NCBI GenBank assembly: GCA_016713335.1
Contig: JADJPH010000011.1
Location: forward strand, 88,179 to 152,178
DNA length: 64,000 bases
Reading direction: 5' to 3'
Source: Candidatus Fredericiella danica
GTDB lineage: Bacteria > Chloroflexota > Anaerolineae > Caldilineales > Caldilineaceae
Shown: one piece after another, positions 46,660-56,299 of the stretch
How positions within the stretch are numbered: position 1 is the stretch's first letter
How the letters are laid out: each line of letters starts with the position of its first letter
Notes under the pieces: generated by a model
Database searches by the model: none
What the model saw: the letters and a program-made list of their open reading frames with translations, nothing else
What the model was told of the DNA's origin: nothing
Program-made: the position numbers and the translations under genes

Positions 46660-47433
46660 TCATCCAAAGCGCCCGGTGATATAGTCCTCAGTGCGCTTGC
46701 TCTTCGGGTGTATGAAGAGTTTGTCAGCTGAATCCACTTCGATGACCTCACCGTCGAGCATAAATGCAGCCTGGTCCGCTACACGGGCGGCCTGCTGCAC
46801 GGAGTGGGGCACCATCACGATCGTGTAGCGCCGCTTCAGTTCGTAGAGCGATTCCTCTACGGTGGCGGTCGACAATGGATCGAGGCCCGACGTCGGATTA
46901 TCGAGCAAGATGACATCTGGCTCAAGCGCCAGACTGCGTGCCAGACAGAGTCGCTGTTTTTGGCCGCCCGATAAGGCAAAGGCCGAGGTCTTGAGCCGAT
47001 CTTTGACCTCATCCCACAACGCTGCCTGTTGCAGCGAACGCTCGACGCGCCGATTCATCTCCGCCCGGTCCCGCATGCCGGACATGCGCAGGCCATAGGT
47101 GAGGTTATCGTAAATGGATCCCGGCAGTGGCGTTGGCACCGCAAAGACCATGCTGATCCGGCGGCGTAGGTCATAGACATCGGTTCCGGGTTCAAAGACA
47201 TCATTGCCATCGATCAGGACATTTCCCTGATGCGTGGCATTTTCAGAGAGATCAGAGAGCCGGTTGAACAGGCGCATCAGTGTTGATTTCCCCGCACGTG
47301 AGGGGCCAAACAGTACAAATATTTGATTGCGCGGGATCGCCAGATTGATGTTGCGGAGCGCTTCACCGCCATCCGCATAGGTGAAATATAGATTCTTGAC
47401 CGCGATAATGTCCACAGACAGATCCTTTACCAC
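46660..47433 (-). CDS. PstB-like ATPase with degenerate Walker B and Q-loop
   Basis: 257 residues, about 40 percent like the neighbouring PstB by eye. Walker A GPSRAGKST is kept and the signature LSGGQKQR (154-161) is perfect, but the Q-loop Gln is Ala98 (VFAVPTPLP) and the catalytic Glu after Walker B is Asn179 (VILLDNPTSG). The switch His210 is present. Alone it could bind but hardly hydrolyse ATP. It overlaps the end of pstA by seven bases and lies 15 bases before the other pstB gene, so both are made in the same operon. Confidence 0.88.
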   Translation of the reverse strand: MVKDLSVDIIAVKNLYFTYADGGEALRNINLAIPRNQIFVLFGPSRAGKSTLMRLFNRLSDLSENATHQGNVLIDGNDVFEPGTDVYDLRRRISMVFAVPTPLPGSIYDNLTYGLRMSGMRDRAEMNRRVERSLQQAALWDEVKDRLKTSAFALSGGQKQRLCLARSLALEPDVILLDNPTSGLDPLSTATVEESLYELKRRYTIVMVPHSVQQAARVADQAAFMLDGEVIEVDSADKLFIHPKSKRTEDYITGRFG

Positions 47434-48272
47434 TCGCGCTGGCGACGCATGAAGGTGCGTACAAGGCTGGCAATCAGCGTCAGCGAAAGCACAAACCCTA
47501 GCAAGACCAGCGCAGTGCCATACTGGATCGAGACCGGCATCCCTGGCACCTGGGTCGCAATGACATAGAGATGGTAGGGCAGCGCCATGGTCTGGTCGAA
47601 GATCGATTGTGGCAACTGGGGTAGATAAAAAGCCGCCACCGTAAAGAGGATCGGCGCCGTCTCACCGGCCGCACGGCCCAGACCCAGGATCATGCCGGTC
47701 AAAATACCGGGGAGGGCCTGGGGCAGGATTTGATGCCAGATCGTCTGCCACTTGGAGGCGCCCAGACTCAAACTGACGGTGCGGAACTGCTGCGGCACGG
47801 CGAGAATCGCTTCTTCCGACGTGCTGATCACGACCGGCATGGTCATGATGCCCAACGTCAGCGACCCGGCGATGATCGAAGTGCCAAAGCCGGCGAACAG
47901 CACAAACGCGCCGAGACCAAACAGACCATAGACGATGCTCGGAATGCCCGCAAGATTCACCATGGCGAGGCGCACCCAGCGTGTAACACGATTGTCACCG
48001 GCATATTCGGCCAGATAGATGGCCGTGGCAATTGACAGCGGCATGCTGACAATCGCCGTGCCCAGCGTGAGGATCACAGTGCCGACAATGGCAGGCATGA
48101 TGCCGCCTTCGGTCATGCCGTTACGCGGCGCCTGCGTGAGAAACTCCCAGTTGACGGCGGAAATTCCCATCCAGATCACATAGCCGATGACCATGATGAT
48201 CGGAATCACGACAATGGCCGAAACGATGGTCATCACAGTAATGGCGATGCGGTGCGTCTGTTGGCGGGTCAC
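47427..48272 (-). CDS. pstA: Phosphate ABC transporter permease PstA
   Basis: 281 residues, six membrane helices, inner-membrane permease. Conserved loops LAEYAGDNRVTRWVRLAMVN, GIPSIVYGLFGLGAFV and the EAA-like ASKWQTIWHQILPQALPGI are typical of PstA. The GTG at 48272 is the likely start because it overlaps the stop of pstC (GTGA), giving tight coupling, and begins the first helix at the right place. With PstC it forms the phosphate channel. Confidence 0.93.
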   Translation of the reverse strand: MTRQQTHRIAITVMTIVSAIVVIPIIMVIGYVIWMGISAVNWEFLTQAPRNGMTEGGIMPAIVGTVILTLGTAIVSMPLSIATAIYLAEYAGDNRVTRWVRLAMVNLAGIPSIVYGLFGLGAFVLFAGFGTSIIAGSLTLGIMTMPVVISTSEEAILAVPQQFRTVSLSLGASKWQTIWHQILPQALPGILTGMILGLGRAAGETAPILFTVAAFYLPQLPQSIFDQTMALPYHLYVIATQVPGMPVSIQYGTALVLLGFVLSLTLIASLVRTFMRRQREW

Positions 48273-49216
48273 AGCGAACCTCCTGGCCGGCTGCGGCGGC
48301 CGCCACTCACACCAATGAGGCGGGCAGCCAGCGAGTTGATCGCCAGCGTGATCAGGAAGAGCAGCAGCCCGATCGCATAGAGTACGTGATAGTGCGTCGA
48401 CCCTTGCGCCACCTCGCCCATTTCGGCGGCAATTGTGGCGGTCATGGTGCGGACAGGTGAGAAGAGCCAGTTTTCGCTGAATGCCGGAATATTCGCCGCA
48501 TTGCCCGTGACCATGAGCACAGCCATGGTTTCGCCGATTGCACGGCCGATGCCAAGCATCACGGCGATCAACATACCGGAGCGGGCGGCGGGCACCACGA
48601 CGCGCCAGATCGTCTGCCATTGCGTGGCGCCGATCGCCAGTGCGCCGTCACGGTATTCTCTGGGGACGGCGTAGAGTGCATCCTCCGCAATGCTGATGAT
48701 CGTCGGCAGGGCCATGTAGGCAAGAATCAAAGCACCGGTGAAGGCGGTGAGACCCGTCGGCGCACCCATCGTTTGAATGAGCGGCGCCAGTGCGATCCAG
48801 CCCAAAAAACCAAGAACGATCGATGGAATCCCGGCCAGAATCTCAATGATGGGTTTAAGGATATCCCGCAACCAAGGTGGCGCAATCTCACCCAGATAGA
48901 TCGCAGTCGTAATCCCCAACGGCAGTGCAATCAATACGGCGACGACGGTCACCAGCAGAGATCCGAAGAGGAGGGGCAGCAATCCAAAGTGTTCTTCGAT
49001 GGGATACCATTGCGGGCCGAAAAGTTGGCGTAGGGGAATGTCCAGAATCGCCGGTAGACCTTCCCACAGGAGGAACAGGAAGATGAATCCGACGATAAAG
49101 ATGACGGAAACACCGGCAATCTTGATGATACTTTCAATAATGACTTCACCCCAACGCCTGCCCGGCGCTGGCGCAGTGGCGAGTGGGGAAGACGCAGGCT
49201 CGTTGGCAACCGCCAT
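48269..49216 (-). CDS. pstC: Phosphate ABC transporter permease PstC
   Basis: 315 residues with six membrane helices. The ATG at 49216 is supported by AAGGAG nine bases upstream. Conserved PstC features: FGPQWYPIEEHFGLLPLLFG, IYLGEIAPPWLRDILKPIIE, AGIPSIVLGFLGW and the docking loop GATQWQTIWRVVVPAARSG. Its gene follows pstS by five bases and overlaps pstA, so all three are one transcription unit. Confidence 0.95.
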   Translation of the reverse strand: MAVANEPASSPLATAPAPGRRWGEVIIESIIKIAGVSVIFIVGFIFLFLLWEGLPAILDIPLRQLFGPQWYPIEEHFGLLPLLFGSLLVTVVAVLIALPLGITTAIYLGEIAPPWLRDILKPIIEILAGIPSIVLGFLGWIALAPLIQTMGAPTGLTAFTGALILAYMALPTIISIAEDALYAVPREYRDGALAIGATQWQTIWRVVVPAARSGMLIAVMLGIGRAIGETMAVLMVTGNAANIPAFSENWLFSPVRTMTATIAAEMGEVAQGSTHYHVLYAIGLLLFLITLAINSLAARLIGVSGGRRSRPGGSL

Positions 49217-49221
49217 GCAGA

Positions 49222-50121
49222 TTACTCCTTCGCTATCGGCACGAAACCGAGCTTTGCCACAATCGCTTGTCCTTCCGGACCTGTGATCCAAGTAAGATAG
49301 TCAGTGATCGCCTGGCTCGGCGACTTGTCAGTATACACATAGAGGTCGCGGGCAATTGGATAGGTACCGTCAGCCCCGGTTGCGACCGAAGGCAACACAA
49401 AAGGCGAGCCCGCATCTTTTGCCACTGCGATCAACTTCTCTGTGTTGGTGTCGACATACCCAAGACCGTCATAGCCGATCGCGTGGGGGTTCCGTTTGAC
49501 TTCGCTGGTGATGCCAACCGAGGAAGGCATCAAGAGCGTCTGCCTGGCAAAGACGTCCTTATTCTCCTTGTCGCCCTTGCGCACCACCTCTTCGAGAAAA
49601 TAGACGTGGGTGCCGGAGTTTGATTCACGGGAAACCAGGATGATCGGCTCATCGAGACCCCCGACCTCTTTCCAGTTGCGAACCCGGCCGGTGAAGATGT
49701 CGGCCAACTGGTCGATCGTGAGTTCGCTCACCGGGTTGTCTTTGTTGACAATGACGGCCAGGGCATCAATGGCAACTACGTACTCTTGGGGATCAATGCC
49801 ATTTGCTTGCGCCTCGGCGATCTCGTCGTCCTTCATGACGCGCGACGCGTTGGCGATATCCACCGTACCGTTGATGAGGGCCGCGATCCCGGTGCCGGAG
49901 CCACCGCCCGTAACAGCAATGGAAATGTCGGGGTGCTCAACTCGATATTGTTCCGCCCAGGCAAGCGCCAGGTTGACTAGCGTATCAGAGCCTTTATTTT
50001 GAATGGCGCGGCCGGTTCCCGCCTGGGCGCCCGCCGCGTCTGCGGTGCGGCTGCAAGCGCTCAAGGCAAGCGCGGTGAGTAGTAACAGTAGACAGATGGC
50101 GATGGACGGTCTTCGCGGCAT
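49222..50121 (-). CDS. pstS: Phosphate-binding lipoprotein PstS
   Basis: 299 residues; the ATG at 50121 gives a lipoprotein signal ending LALSACS. The binding domain shows the phosphate-contact motifs KGSDTLVN, GGGSGTGIAALINGTVDIAN (with the S-G-T loop) and SRESNSGTHVYFLEE. It captures inorganic phosphate outside the membrane for PstCA. First gene of the operon; the 340 bases upstream should hold its promoter. Confidence 0.95.
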   Translation of the reverse strand: MPRRPSIAICLLLLLTALALSACSRTADAAGAQAGTGRAIQNKGSDTLVNLALAWAEQYRVEHPDISIAVTGGGSGTGIAALINGTVDIANASRVMKDDEIAEAQANGIDPQEYVVAIDALAVIVNKDNPVSELTIDQLADIFTGRVRNWKEVGGLDEPIILVSRESNSGTHVYFLEEVVRKGDKENKDVFARQTLLMPSSVGITSEVKRNPHAIGYDGLGYVDTNTEKLIAVAKDAGSPFVLPSVATGADGTYPIARDLYVYTDKSPSQAITDYLTWITGPEGQAIVAKLGFVPIAKE

Positions 50122-50458
50122 ACGCAGACCCTTTGCTAAACAAACTATCGTCAATTGTCGATGATTTGCCGACGCCGATGGACTCCAAATTTCTAAATCA
50201 CTTTATCATATCGCAGCGCACTTTACTGATTTCAAGCAGTCTGATCGGAGGATACCCACGAATATGACTGATGCTCTTCCTCCAGACCCAATGCCGGAGA
50301 CCGGCAAACTATGATAGGCTACTGCCGATATCAAACGCCGAAGGGGGATTTGTCATGAAAATATGGTGAGAGGGCGGAACAGATATCACCGGTTCGCTGC
50401 TTGAGCGGCTGGGGGCGGCAGAGGGGTAGTGTTCAAACGCACGGATGAGTAGCGAGCA
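50122..50458. other. Divergent intergenic region upstream of pstS and mobA
   Basis: About 340 bases, A/T-richer than the surroundings around 50190-50230. It must hold the pst promoter and probably the mobA promoter. I could not pick out a convincing Pho box (two direct 7-base repeats) by eye. No gene is seen. Confidence 0.4.
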
Positions 50459-51097
50459 ATGAACCTGACACTTGTCATCAATGCCGGGGGGCAAAGCCGG
50501 CGGATGGGACAGCCAAAAGCGCTGCTGCAGACGCCGCCGGACGGGGCGCCGCTGATCGCGCATATTACCCGGCGGCTTGCGGTGCTGCGCCCGCAGCGGC
50601 GCGTCGTGGTGAGCAATGATTCTGACCTGGCAGCAGTGGCAAGGCTGCCGGGTGACACGTATTTTGTGGCAGACGCCTACCCGGATACAGGGACGCTGGG
50701 CGGGATCGCTACCGGCTTGCTGCATACGCCAGCGTGGGCGGCGGTGGTCGCGTGCGATTTGCCGTTGGTGAGTGGAAAACTCTTTACAGCGCTAATGGCG
50801 ATTGCCGCCGAAGCAGATGGCGGCATGGACCGTTGGGATGCGGTCGTCCCCGTGGTAGGCGGTTACGAAGAGCCGCTCCATGCACTGTACCATTGGCGCT
50901 GCTTACCGGCGATCGAGGAGCGGCTGGCGCAGGGACAGCGCCGCGTGATCAGCTTCATGCCCGATGTGCGCACGCGCTATGTAGATGAAGGCGAACTGCG
51001 GGCGGTGGATTCGGAACTGCGATCGTTTATGAATGTAAATACTCCGGAAGAGTGGAGCACGGCCCTGGCGCTACTGCAGATGGAAGGCAGTGAGTGA
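50459..51097 (+). CDS. mobA: Molybdenum cofactor guanylyltransferase
   Basis: A 212-residue nucleotidyltransferase. The N-terminal GTP loop reads NAGGQSRRMGQPKALL, the family signature L-A-G-G-x-S-x-R-M-G-x-x-K. VACDLPLVSGKLF holds the metal-binding Asp, and the C-terminal FMNVNTPEEW is the usual N-x-N-T-P-E-D-like end. It attaches GMP to molybdopterin to make the bis-MGD form used by DMSO-reductase-type enzymes. It is convergent with a membrane haem protein gene; no molybdoenzyme gene is in the window. Confidence 0.88.
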   Translation: MNLTLVINAGGQSRRMGQPKALLQTPPDGAPLIAHITRRLAVLRPQRRVVVSNDSDLAAVARLPGDTYFVADAYPDTGTLGGIATGLLHTPAWAAVVACDLPLVSGKLFTALMAIAAEADGGMDRWDAVVPVVGGYEEPLHALYHWRCLPAIEERLAQGQRRVISFMPDVRTRYVDEGELRAVDSELRSFMNVNTPEEWSTALALLQMEGSE

Positions 51098-51112
51098 AGG
51101 ATGACACCGATA

Positions 51113-51802
51113 TCATGTAGGCTTTGGCCCGCGCCTGGCCGCGCCCTGACTCCACGCCTGGCGCGTCAGCACGATCCATCTCCGCACGGGCGGGATCCGG
51201 ACGACCAGGAGGAAAGTGAGCACAATCGCATAGATCAGCGGATCCGTGCGTTCGGGCACCTTGGCCTGCCAGAGAAAATGTAACACCACCAGCGCTGCTG
51301 CGAGATAGACCAACCGGTGCAACCTGATCCAATTCTTCTTGAGCCGTTTGATCCAACCGCGTGTCGATGTGATCGCAAGTGCCAGTAGGATCACAAGCGC
51401 AACCGCGCCGACCACGATATACGGCTTGCTCAGCAGTGCATCTTGCAATAGGAACGCCAGATCAAAGCCATAGTCAAGCCCCACAAAATTGAGCAGGTGG
51501 AGCACGGCATAGGCAAATGCCCATAGTCCAAGCGCACGGCGCACGGTGATCGGTTTGGCCCAGCCGAAGAGGATGTTGATCGGCGTGGCTGTCAGGCTCA
51601 ACGTCAACAGGAAAATAGCGGTGCGTCCGGTGACATTGTTGATCGTGGCGATCGGGTCAACGCCCAGGTTGCCGGTAAACCAACCCCAGATCAGATAGAT
51701 CAGGGGCAGCGCCGATCCCACGTGCGCCAGGATCGTCAGCCACTTCTTGCGGATTGTCTTTTCCAGCCGGTTTTCCGGCACTGTCGCGCCCTGCACACTC
51801 AT
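51113..51802 (-). CDS. MsrQ/YedZ-type haem-binding membrane protein
   Basis: 229 residues, six membrane helices, ferric-reductase-like transmembrane fold. Conserved features are VTGRTAIFLLTLSLTATP, RRALGLWAFAYAVLHLLNF with a haem His near residue 100, and WIRLHRLVYLAAALVVLHFLW with two more haem histidines. The start at 51802 has AGGAAAAG upstream. MsrQ passes electrons to the molybdoenzyme MsrP, which repairs oxidised methionine outside the membrane. No msrP lies beside it, though mobA is the convergent neighbour; a stand-alone role is possible. Confidence 0.8.
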   Translation of the reverse strand: MSVQGATVPENRLEKTIRKKWLTILAHVGSALPLIYLIWGWFTGNLGVDPIATINNVTGRTAIFLLTLSLTATPINILFGWAKPITVRRALGLWAFAYAVLHLLNFVGLDYGFDLAFLLQDALLSKPYIVVGAVALVILLALAITSTRGWIKRLKKNWIRLHRLVYLAAALVVLHFLWQAKVPERTDPLIYAIVLTFLLVVRIPPVRRWIVLTRQAWSQGAARRGPKPT

Positions 51803-52068
51803 AGAACTCTTTTCCTCGCGATACAACCAACCAACTGCTTTATCGCGCCAGAATAGCCGATAAGTCTGAGGGACGCATTACGAAGTGGTTACGAGTATAT
51901 GAACAAAGGCATCTGTCGCAGGCTATTGTTGATCGATTCCCCAGTCCACACGCCGCCATGCAAAAATGCAACGAAATCGTGCCAACGCCGCTCAACAGCC
52001 GAGGATCTTCCCCTTCAATGCCGTCCAGAGGCGCCGGGCGGCGCCAAACCTCAACCCAATCGACAACG

Positions 52069-53530
52069 ATGGCCACAGAACAGACACAGCTAAGCTGGAT
52101 TATCAACTTCATCTGGGGCATTGCGGATGATGTCCTCAGGGATCTCTATGTACGCGGCAAATATCGCGACGTGATCCTGCCCATGACCGTGCTGCGCCGG
52201 CTGGATGCGGTGCTCGAACGGACCAAGTAGGCTGTACTTGAAATGAAGGCGATGCTGGATCAGGCGGCGGTAGTGTACCAGGAATCCGCGCTCAGCAGTG
52301 CCGCCGGCCAGGCATTTTGTAACACGTCCAAGTTCACGCTCCGTGACCTGCAGGCGCGCACCAGCCAGCACCAGCTCAAGGCTGACTTTGAAGCCTACCT
52401 CGACGGCTTTTCACCCAATGTCCAGGTCATCCTGGAAAACTTCGAGTTCCTCAACCAGATTCCGCGCTTATCCAAAGCAGATGCGTTGGGCACGCTGATC
52501 GAAAAGTTCCTATCGCCCGATGTCAATCTAAGCCCCAATCCCGTGCTGAGTACAGACGGCGCTGTGAAACAACCGGGTCTGGACAACCATGCGATGGGGT
52601 CAATCTTTGAGGAGTTGGTGCGCCGCTTCAACGAAGAGAATAACGAAGAGGCGGGCGAACACTGGACCCCGCGTGACGCCGTCAAGCTGATGGCAAACCT
52701 GATCTTCCTGCCGATCGCCGACCAGATTGAGTCAGGCACCTACCTGCTCTATGACGGTGCATGCGGCACCGGCGGCATGTTGACCGTGGCGGAGGAGACG
52801 CTCAAGCAACTGGCGCAGGCGCAAGGCAAACAGGTCGAAACGTATCTCTACGGCCAGGAGATCAATGCAGAAACCTATGCCATCGCCAAGGGCGATCTGT
52901 TACTCAAGGGCGAGGGCGCGTCCGCCGACGACATCGTGGGCGGTCCGGAGCATTCCACACTTGCCAACGACGCCTTCCGCGCCAACGAATTCGACTTCAT
53001 GCTCAGCAACTCACCCTACGGCAAGAGTTGGAAGAGCGACCTGGAGCGGATGGGCGGAAAGGATGGGATCAAGGACCCGCGCTTCTTGATCGAACACGCG
53101 GGCGGCCCCTGCGTATTCGCTCATCACCCGCTCGAGCGACGGCCAACTGCTCTTGCTTGCCAACCTGCTGAGCAAGATGAAGGAGGGCACTACGCTGGGC
53201 AGCCGGATCGCCGAAGTGAACAACGGTTCGTTGCTCTTCACCGGTGACGCCGGGCAAGGCGAAAGCAACATCCGGCGTTGGGTCATCGAGAATGACTGGC
53301 TGGAAGCGATCGTAGCGCTGATCGGTGGTCGCAACGCAGTCAACTTCGCTTACATTCTCTACCTTCGTAGCCGCGCAGAGAAAATCGCGGCTGCCGACCT
53401 GGAACGGTACGTTCGGCGATGGTATGCGATGTCAGTCTTGCGAGGCCGATATGGAGGCAGTCCGGAGTCTACGTTTGACTTTGATATCCGCCAGATAGAA
53501 GTTCTTACCTTCGACGGCATACTCACCTGA
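52069..53530 (+). pseudogene. Type I restriction methylase relic (hsdM) fused to a DUF262 fragment
   Basis: The ATG at 52069 starts an HsdM N-terminus (WIINFIWGIADDVLRDLYVR, YRDVILPMTVLRRLDAVLE). An in-frame TAG at 52228 replaces the CAG expected in LERTKQAVLEMK, and the same frame then runs on with the whole methylase core: DGACGTGGMLTV (SAM motif), YGQEINAETYAIAKGDLLL and the catalytic SNSPYGKSW. A frame change follows near 53105. At about 53320, after WLEAIVAL, the HsdM sequence stops and AVNFAYILYLRSRAEK ... YVRRWYAMSVLRGRYGGSPE, a segment of DUF262 proteins, takes over. There is no hsdS or hsdR. The gene is dead by nonsense, frameshift and fusion. Confidence 0.75.
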
Positions 53531-53765
53531 CAGCGAATCGGCCTGCATGCTGACGCGTATCAAATGCGCGTTCGGCTCCGCCCGCCCCGCGTAGCGCGCA
53601 CGCACCATTCATCGCAAGCAAGCTCCGCCTTGCCAAAGCCGCCCTGAAATCTTTGCACTCCGATGAATCCGTAATTCAGACCATCTCAGCAGCGCCATGC
53701 GTGCCCCCTCGATCATGGTACAATTGAGGGAGCCATTCTTCTGCACCTTTCAGCGATCGGTCCTG

Positions 53766-55511
53766 ATGGCAGCATACGCTTATTCCGTAGACATCTGGTT
53801 GCCTTTGCTGGCGGCGACAATTCTCGCTGCCCTCGGCATCTATACCTGGCGACGGCGTGAGATGCATGGCGCGCGGCCATTGGCGATCGCCTGGCTTTGT
53901 TCGGCCACTTGGATGCTCGCTACGGCTGTGGAAGCGGCAGCCATCAACCCGGCGACGATCAGCGCCTGGCATATGTTTGGCGCAATGTGGCGATTGCCTG
54001 CTGCCACTGCCACTGCCTGTTTTGCGCTCGAATACGCCCAACCCGGACGCTGGCTGACCCGCCGCGTCGTTGCGCTGTTGACCGCGCTGCCCCTGCTGGT
54101 TGCGCTGCTTGTGCTCAGCAACGATTCCCATCAACTGTTATGGCGGTTGACCGTCGAGCATGACCCTACCATTCCTCATATGGAGGTTGGCAGCGTGATT
54201 GCGGTGATCTATATCGTTGTGCTGGCAGTGGTCCAAGTAAGCGCTTTAACCTGGCTCTTTGTGCGTTCGCCCCAGCATCGCTGGCCGGTGGCGTTGATGT
54301 TGTTGACCTTGCTCATCACACGCACCGTACTACTCGCAGTCTTTATTTTTCCGATTTCAAATGCTGAGCCGGACATCGATGTCGTTGTCGCCCTGTTTAC
54401 GGCCGGCATGTACGCTATTGCTCTTTTTGGGTTTCGGATGCTGGATCCGCTGCCTGCCGCTCGCCAAACCTTGGTTGAGCAGATGCACGCCGGCGTTGTT
54501 GTGTTTGATGCGCAATTGCGCGTGACCAGCTTGAATCCCGCCGCCGAACGCATCCTTGGGGTGTACAACCGGGAGGCGCGCGGGCGCACGTGGCACGAAC
54601 TCGCCCGGCCAGGAGCTGCATTGCCTGACCTGCCCAGCGCGACTCCGCAGCAACGGTATGAAGAAAGTGACGAACTTACGATCGGCTATATGGGGCAGGC
54701 GCGCCAATATGCACCGCTTCTGTCCGAACTGCAGGACTTTCGCGGATTGGCGGTTGGTTATGTGCTTGTCCTGCGTGACGTCACCGAACATCTCCAGACG
54801 CGCACACGGATCCTTGAGCAGGAGCGGGCGCTGGCCATGCTGCGCGAACGCGAACAGTTGGCGCGCGAACTGCACGACGGCGTGGCGCAGATGCTGGCGG
54901 CTGCCCATTTTCAAGCAGTGACCGCCAAACTGCTGGCGACCAACGGGCAGCGCAGCCAACTGGAGGCATGCCTCGACAGTTTGGCCGACACAACGCTGCA
55001 GGCTGAAGGCGATGTCCGCGAGTATCTGATGGGCGTCAAGAGCTCTCGTTCGAACCAGCGGGCGCTGTTCCCAGCGCTACGCGATTATCTTGCCCGCTAC
55101 GAAAAACAGTACAATCTGCCGGTGGCGCTTTCAGTGGCGCCGGAGTTGGAAGCCAAGAGCGTATCGCCCGCGCTTGGGTTGCAGGTGCTGCGCATTGTGC
55201 AGGAGGCGCTTACTAACGTGCGTAAACATGCGCCGCAGCCGGCAGCCGGCGCTGCGCCCCTCTGCCACGTGCAGATCATCTTCGCCAGCGCCGGTGACGA
55301 GGTGCGCATCGAAATCATTGATGGCGGCAACGGTTTCGATCTCGCCGCCAGCGACAAGGAGGGCCACTACGGGCTGCGCGCCATGGAAGAACGCGCCGCC
55401 GTCATCGGCGGCCGTCTGGCTGTGATCTCTAGCCCCGGACAAGGTACGCAGGTTTCGCTTGTGGTGCCGTGGGGGAATGGTCCAACTGCTCCCAACGCGC
55501 AAGAAGGGTGA
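53766..55511 (+). CDS. NarL-type sensor histidine kinase with 7TM N-terminus and PAS domain
   Basis: 581 residues from the ATG at 53766 (upstream alternatives at 53697 and 53715 are possible). The first 225 residues are seven membrane helices of the histidine-kinase N-terminal 7TM type. A PAS domain follows (MHAGVVVFDAQLRVTSLNPA, about 235-350), then a HisKA_3 dimerisation helix with the phospho-accepting His370 in ARELHDGVAQ, and an HATPase domain with the N-box IVQEALTNVRKHA, G1 IEIIDGGNGFD and G2 GHYGLRAMEERA. It probably senses a membrane or small-molecule signal and phosphorylates the response regulator encoded four bases downstream. Confidence 0.9.
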   Translation: MAAYAYSVDIWLPLLAATILAALGIYTWRRREMHGARPLAIAWLCSATWMLATAVEAAAINPATISAWHMFGAMWRLPAATATACFALEYAQPGRWLTRRVVALLTALPLLVALLVLSNDSHQLLWRLTVEHDPTIPHMEVGSVIAVIYIVVLAVVQVSALTWLFVRSPQHRWPVALMLLTLLITRTVLLAVFIFPISNAEPDIDVVVALFTAGMYAIALFGFRMLDPLPAARQTLVEQMHAGVVVFDAQLRVTSLNPAAERILGVYNREARGRTWHELARPGAALPDLPSATPQQRYEESDELTIGYMGQARQYAPLLSELQDFRGLAVGYVLVLRDVTEHLQTRTRILEQERALAMLREREQLARELHDGVAQMLAAAHFQAVTAKLLATNGQRSQLEACLDSLADTTLQAEGDVREYLMGVKSSRSNQRALFPALRDYLARYEKQYNLPVALSVAPELEAKSVSPALGLQVLRIVQEALTNVRKHAPQPAAGAAPLCHVQIIFASAGDEVRIEIIDGGNGFDLAASDKEGHYGLRAMEERAAVIGGRLAVISSPGQGTQVSLVVPWGNGPTAPNAQEG

Positions 55512-55515
55512 TGCT

Positions 55516-56160
55516 GTGAAGCTGCTGCTAGTCGATGACCATGCACTGTTCCGCCAATCTTTGCGTCTGCTGCTTGAAACGAACGGTTACGTGGTCATCG
55601 GTACGGCCGCCAACGGCATGGAGGCCGTGCAGCAAACCCGCAGGTTGCAGCCAGAGTTGATTTTGATGGATATCGACATGCCGGAGACTGACGGCTTGAC
55701 CGCCACCCGGCTGATTAAGGCCGAGTTTCCCGAAGTGAAGATCGTGATGCTCACCGTCTCATCGAGCGACGAGCATCTCTTTGAGGCAATCAAGAGCGGC
55801 GCCAACGGCTATCTGCTCAAGAGCGAGAGCGCCGAACGCTTTTTGGAAATGCTGGCAGTCGTTGCGCATGGCGGCGCGGCCCTGCCGCCGGAGCTAGCGG
55901 CACGCGTGCTCACCGAGTTTGCACGACAGGCGCAGCGCGCCGAAGCACCCCACGTCGCGCCCGACAACGACCTAACCCCGCGCCAGAGTACGATCCTGAC
56001 CCTGGTGGCGCAGGGCAAGACCTATGGCCAGATCGGCGAAACGCTTGCCCTGAGTGAGGCGACTGTGCGTTACCACCTGGCGCAGGCCATGGCACGACTC
56101 CACCTGCAGAACCGCGCCCAGGTGATCGCCTATGCCGCCCGGCATGGGTTGGGCAACTAA
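55516..56160 (+). CDS. NarL/FixJ-family response regulator
   Basis: 214 residues from the GTG at 55516, which has AAGAAGG at the right distance inside the end of the kinase gene. The receiver domain shows LLLVDDHALFRQSL, the phosphorylated Asp52 in LILMDIDMPETDG and Lys in NGYLLKS. The C-terminal LuxR-type helix-turn-helix reads LTPRQSTILTLVAQGKTYGQ and LALSEATVRYHLAQAMARL. It is the cognate regulator of the kinase before it; the regulon is unknown but the genes downstream are candidates. Confidence 0.92.
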   Translation: MKLLLVDDHALFRQSLRLLLETNGYVVIGTAANGMEAVQQTRRLQPELILMDIDMPETDGLTATRLIKAEFPEVKIVMLTVSSSDEHLFEAIKSGANGYLLKSESAERFLEMLAVVAHGGAALPPELAARVLTEFARQAQRAEAPHVAPDNDLTPRQSTILTLVAQGKTYGQIGETLALSEATVRYHLAQAMARLHLQNRAQVIAYAARHGLGN

Positions 56161-56299
56161 CACTTCCGCAGCCCCCAAACTATCACTTTCGCGAGTGCAG
56201 CCTGGATTTTACTCTGCTATGGTGGCTGCATACACAAGTGGAGCGGAAATGTCGCTGCGCTGATCTCCATCCGCCATTCAGGTGCGAAAGGAATGATCC

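Noticed and set aside
52069..53530. A working type I restriction-modification system
   Set aside because: hsdM is interrupted and there is no specificity or restriction subunit gene.
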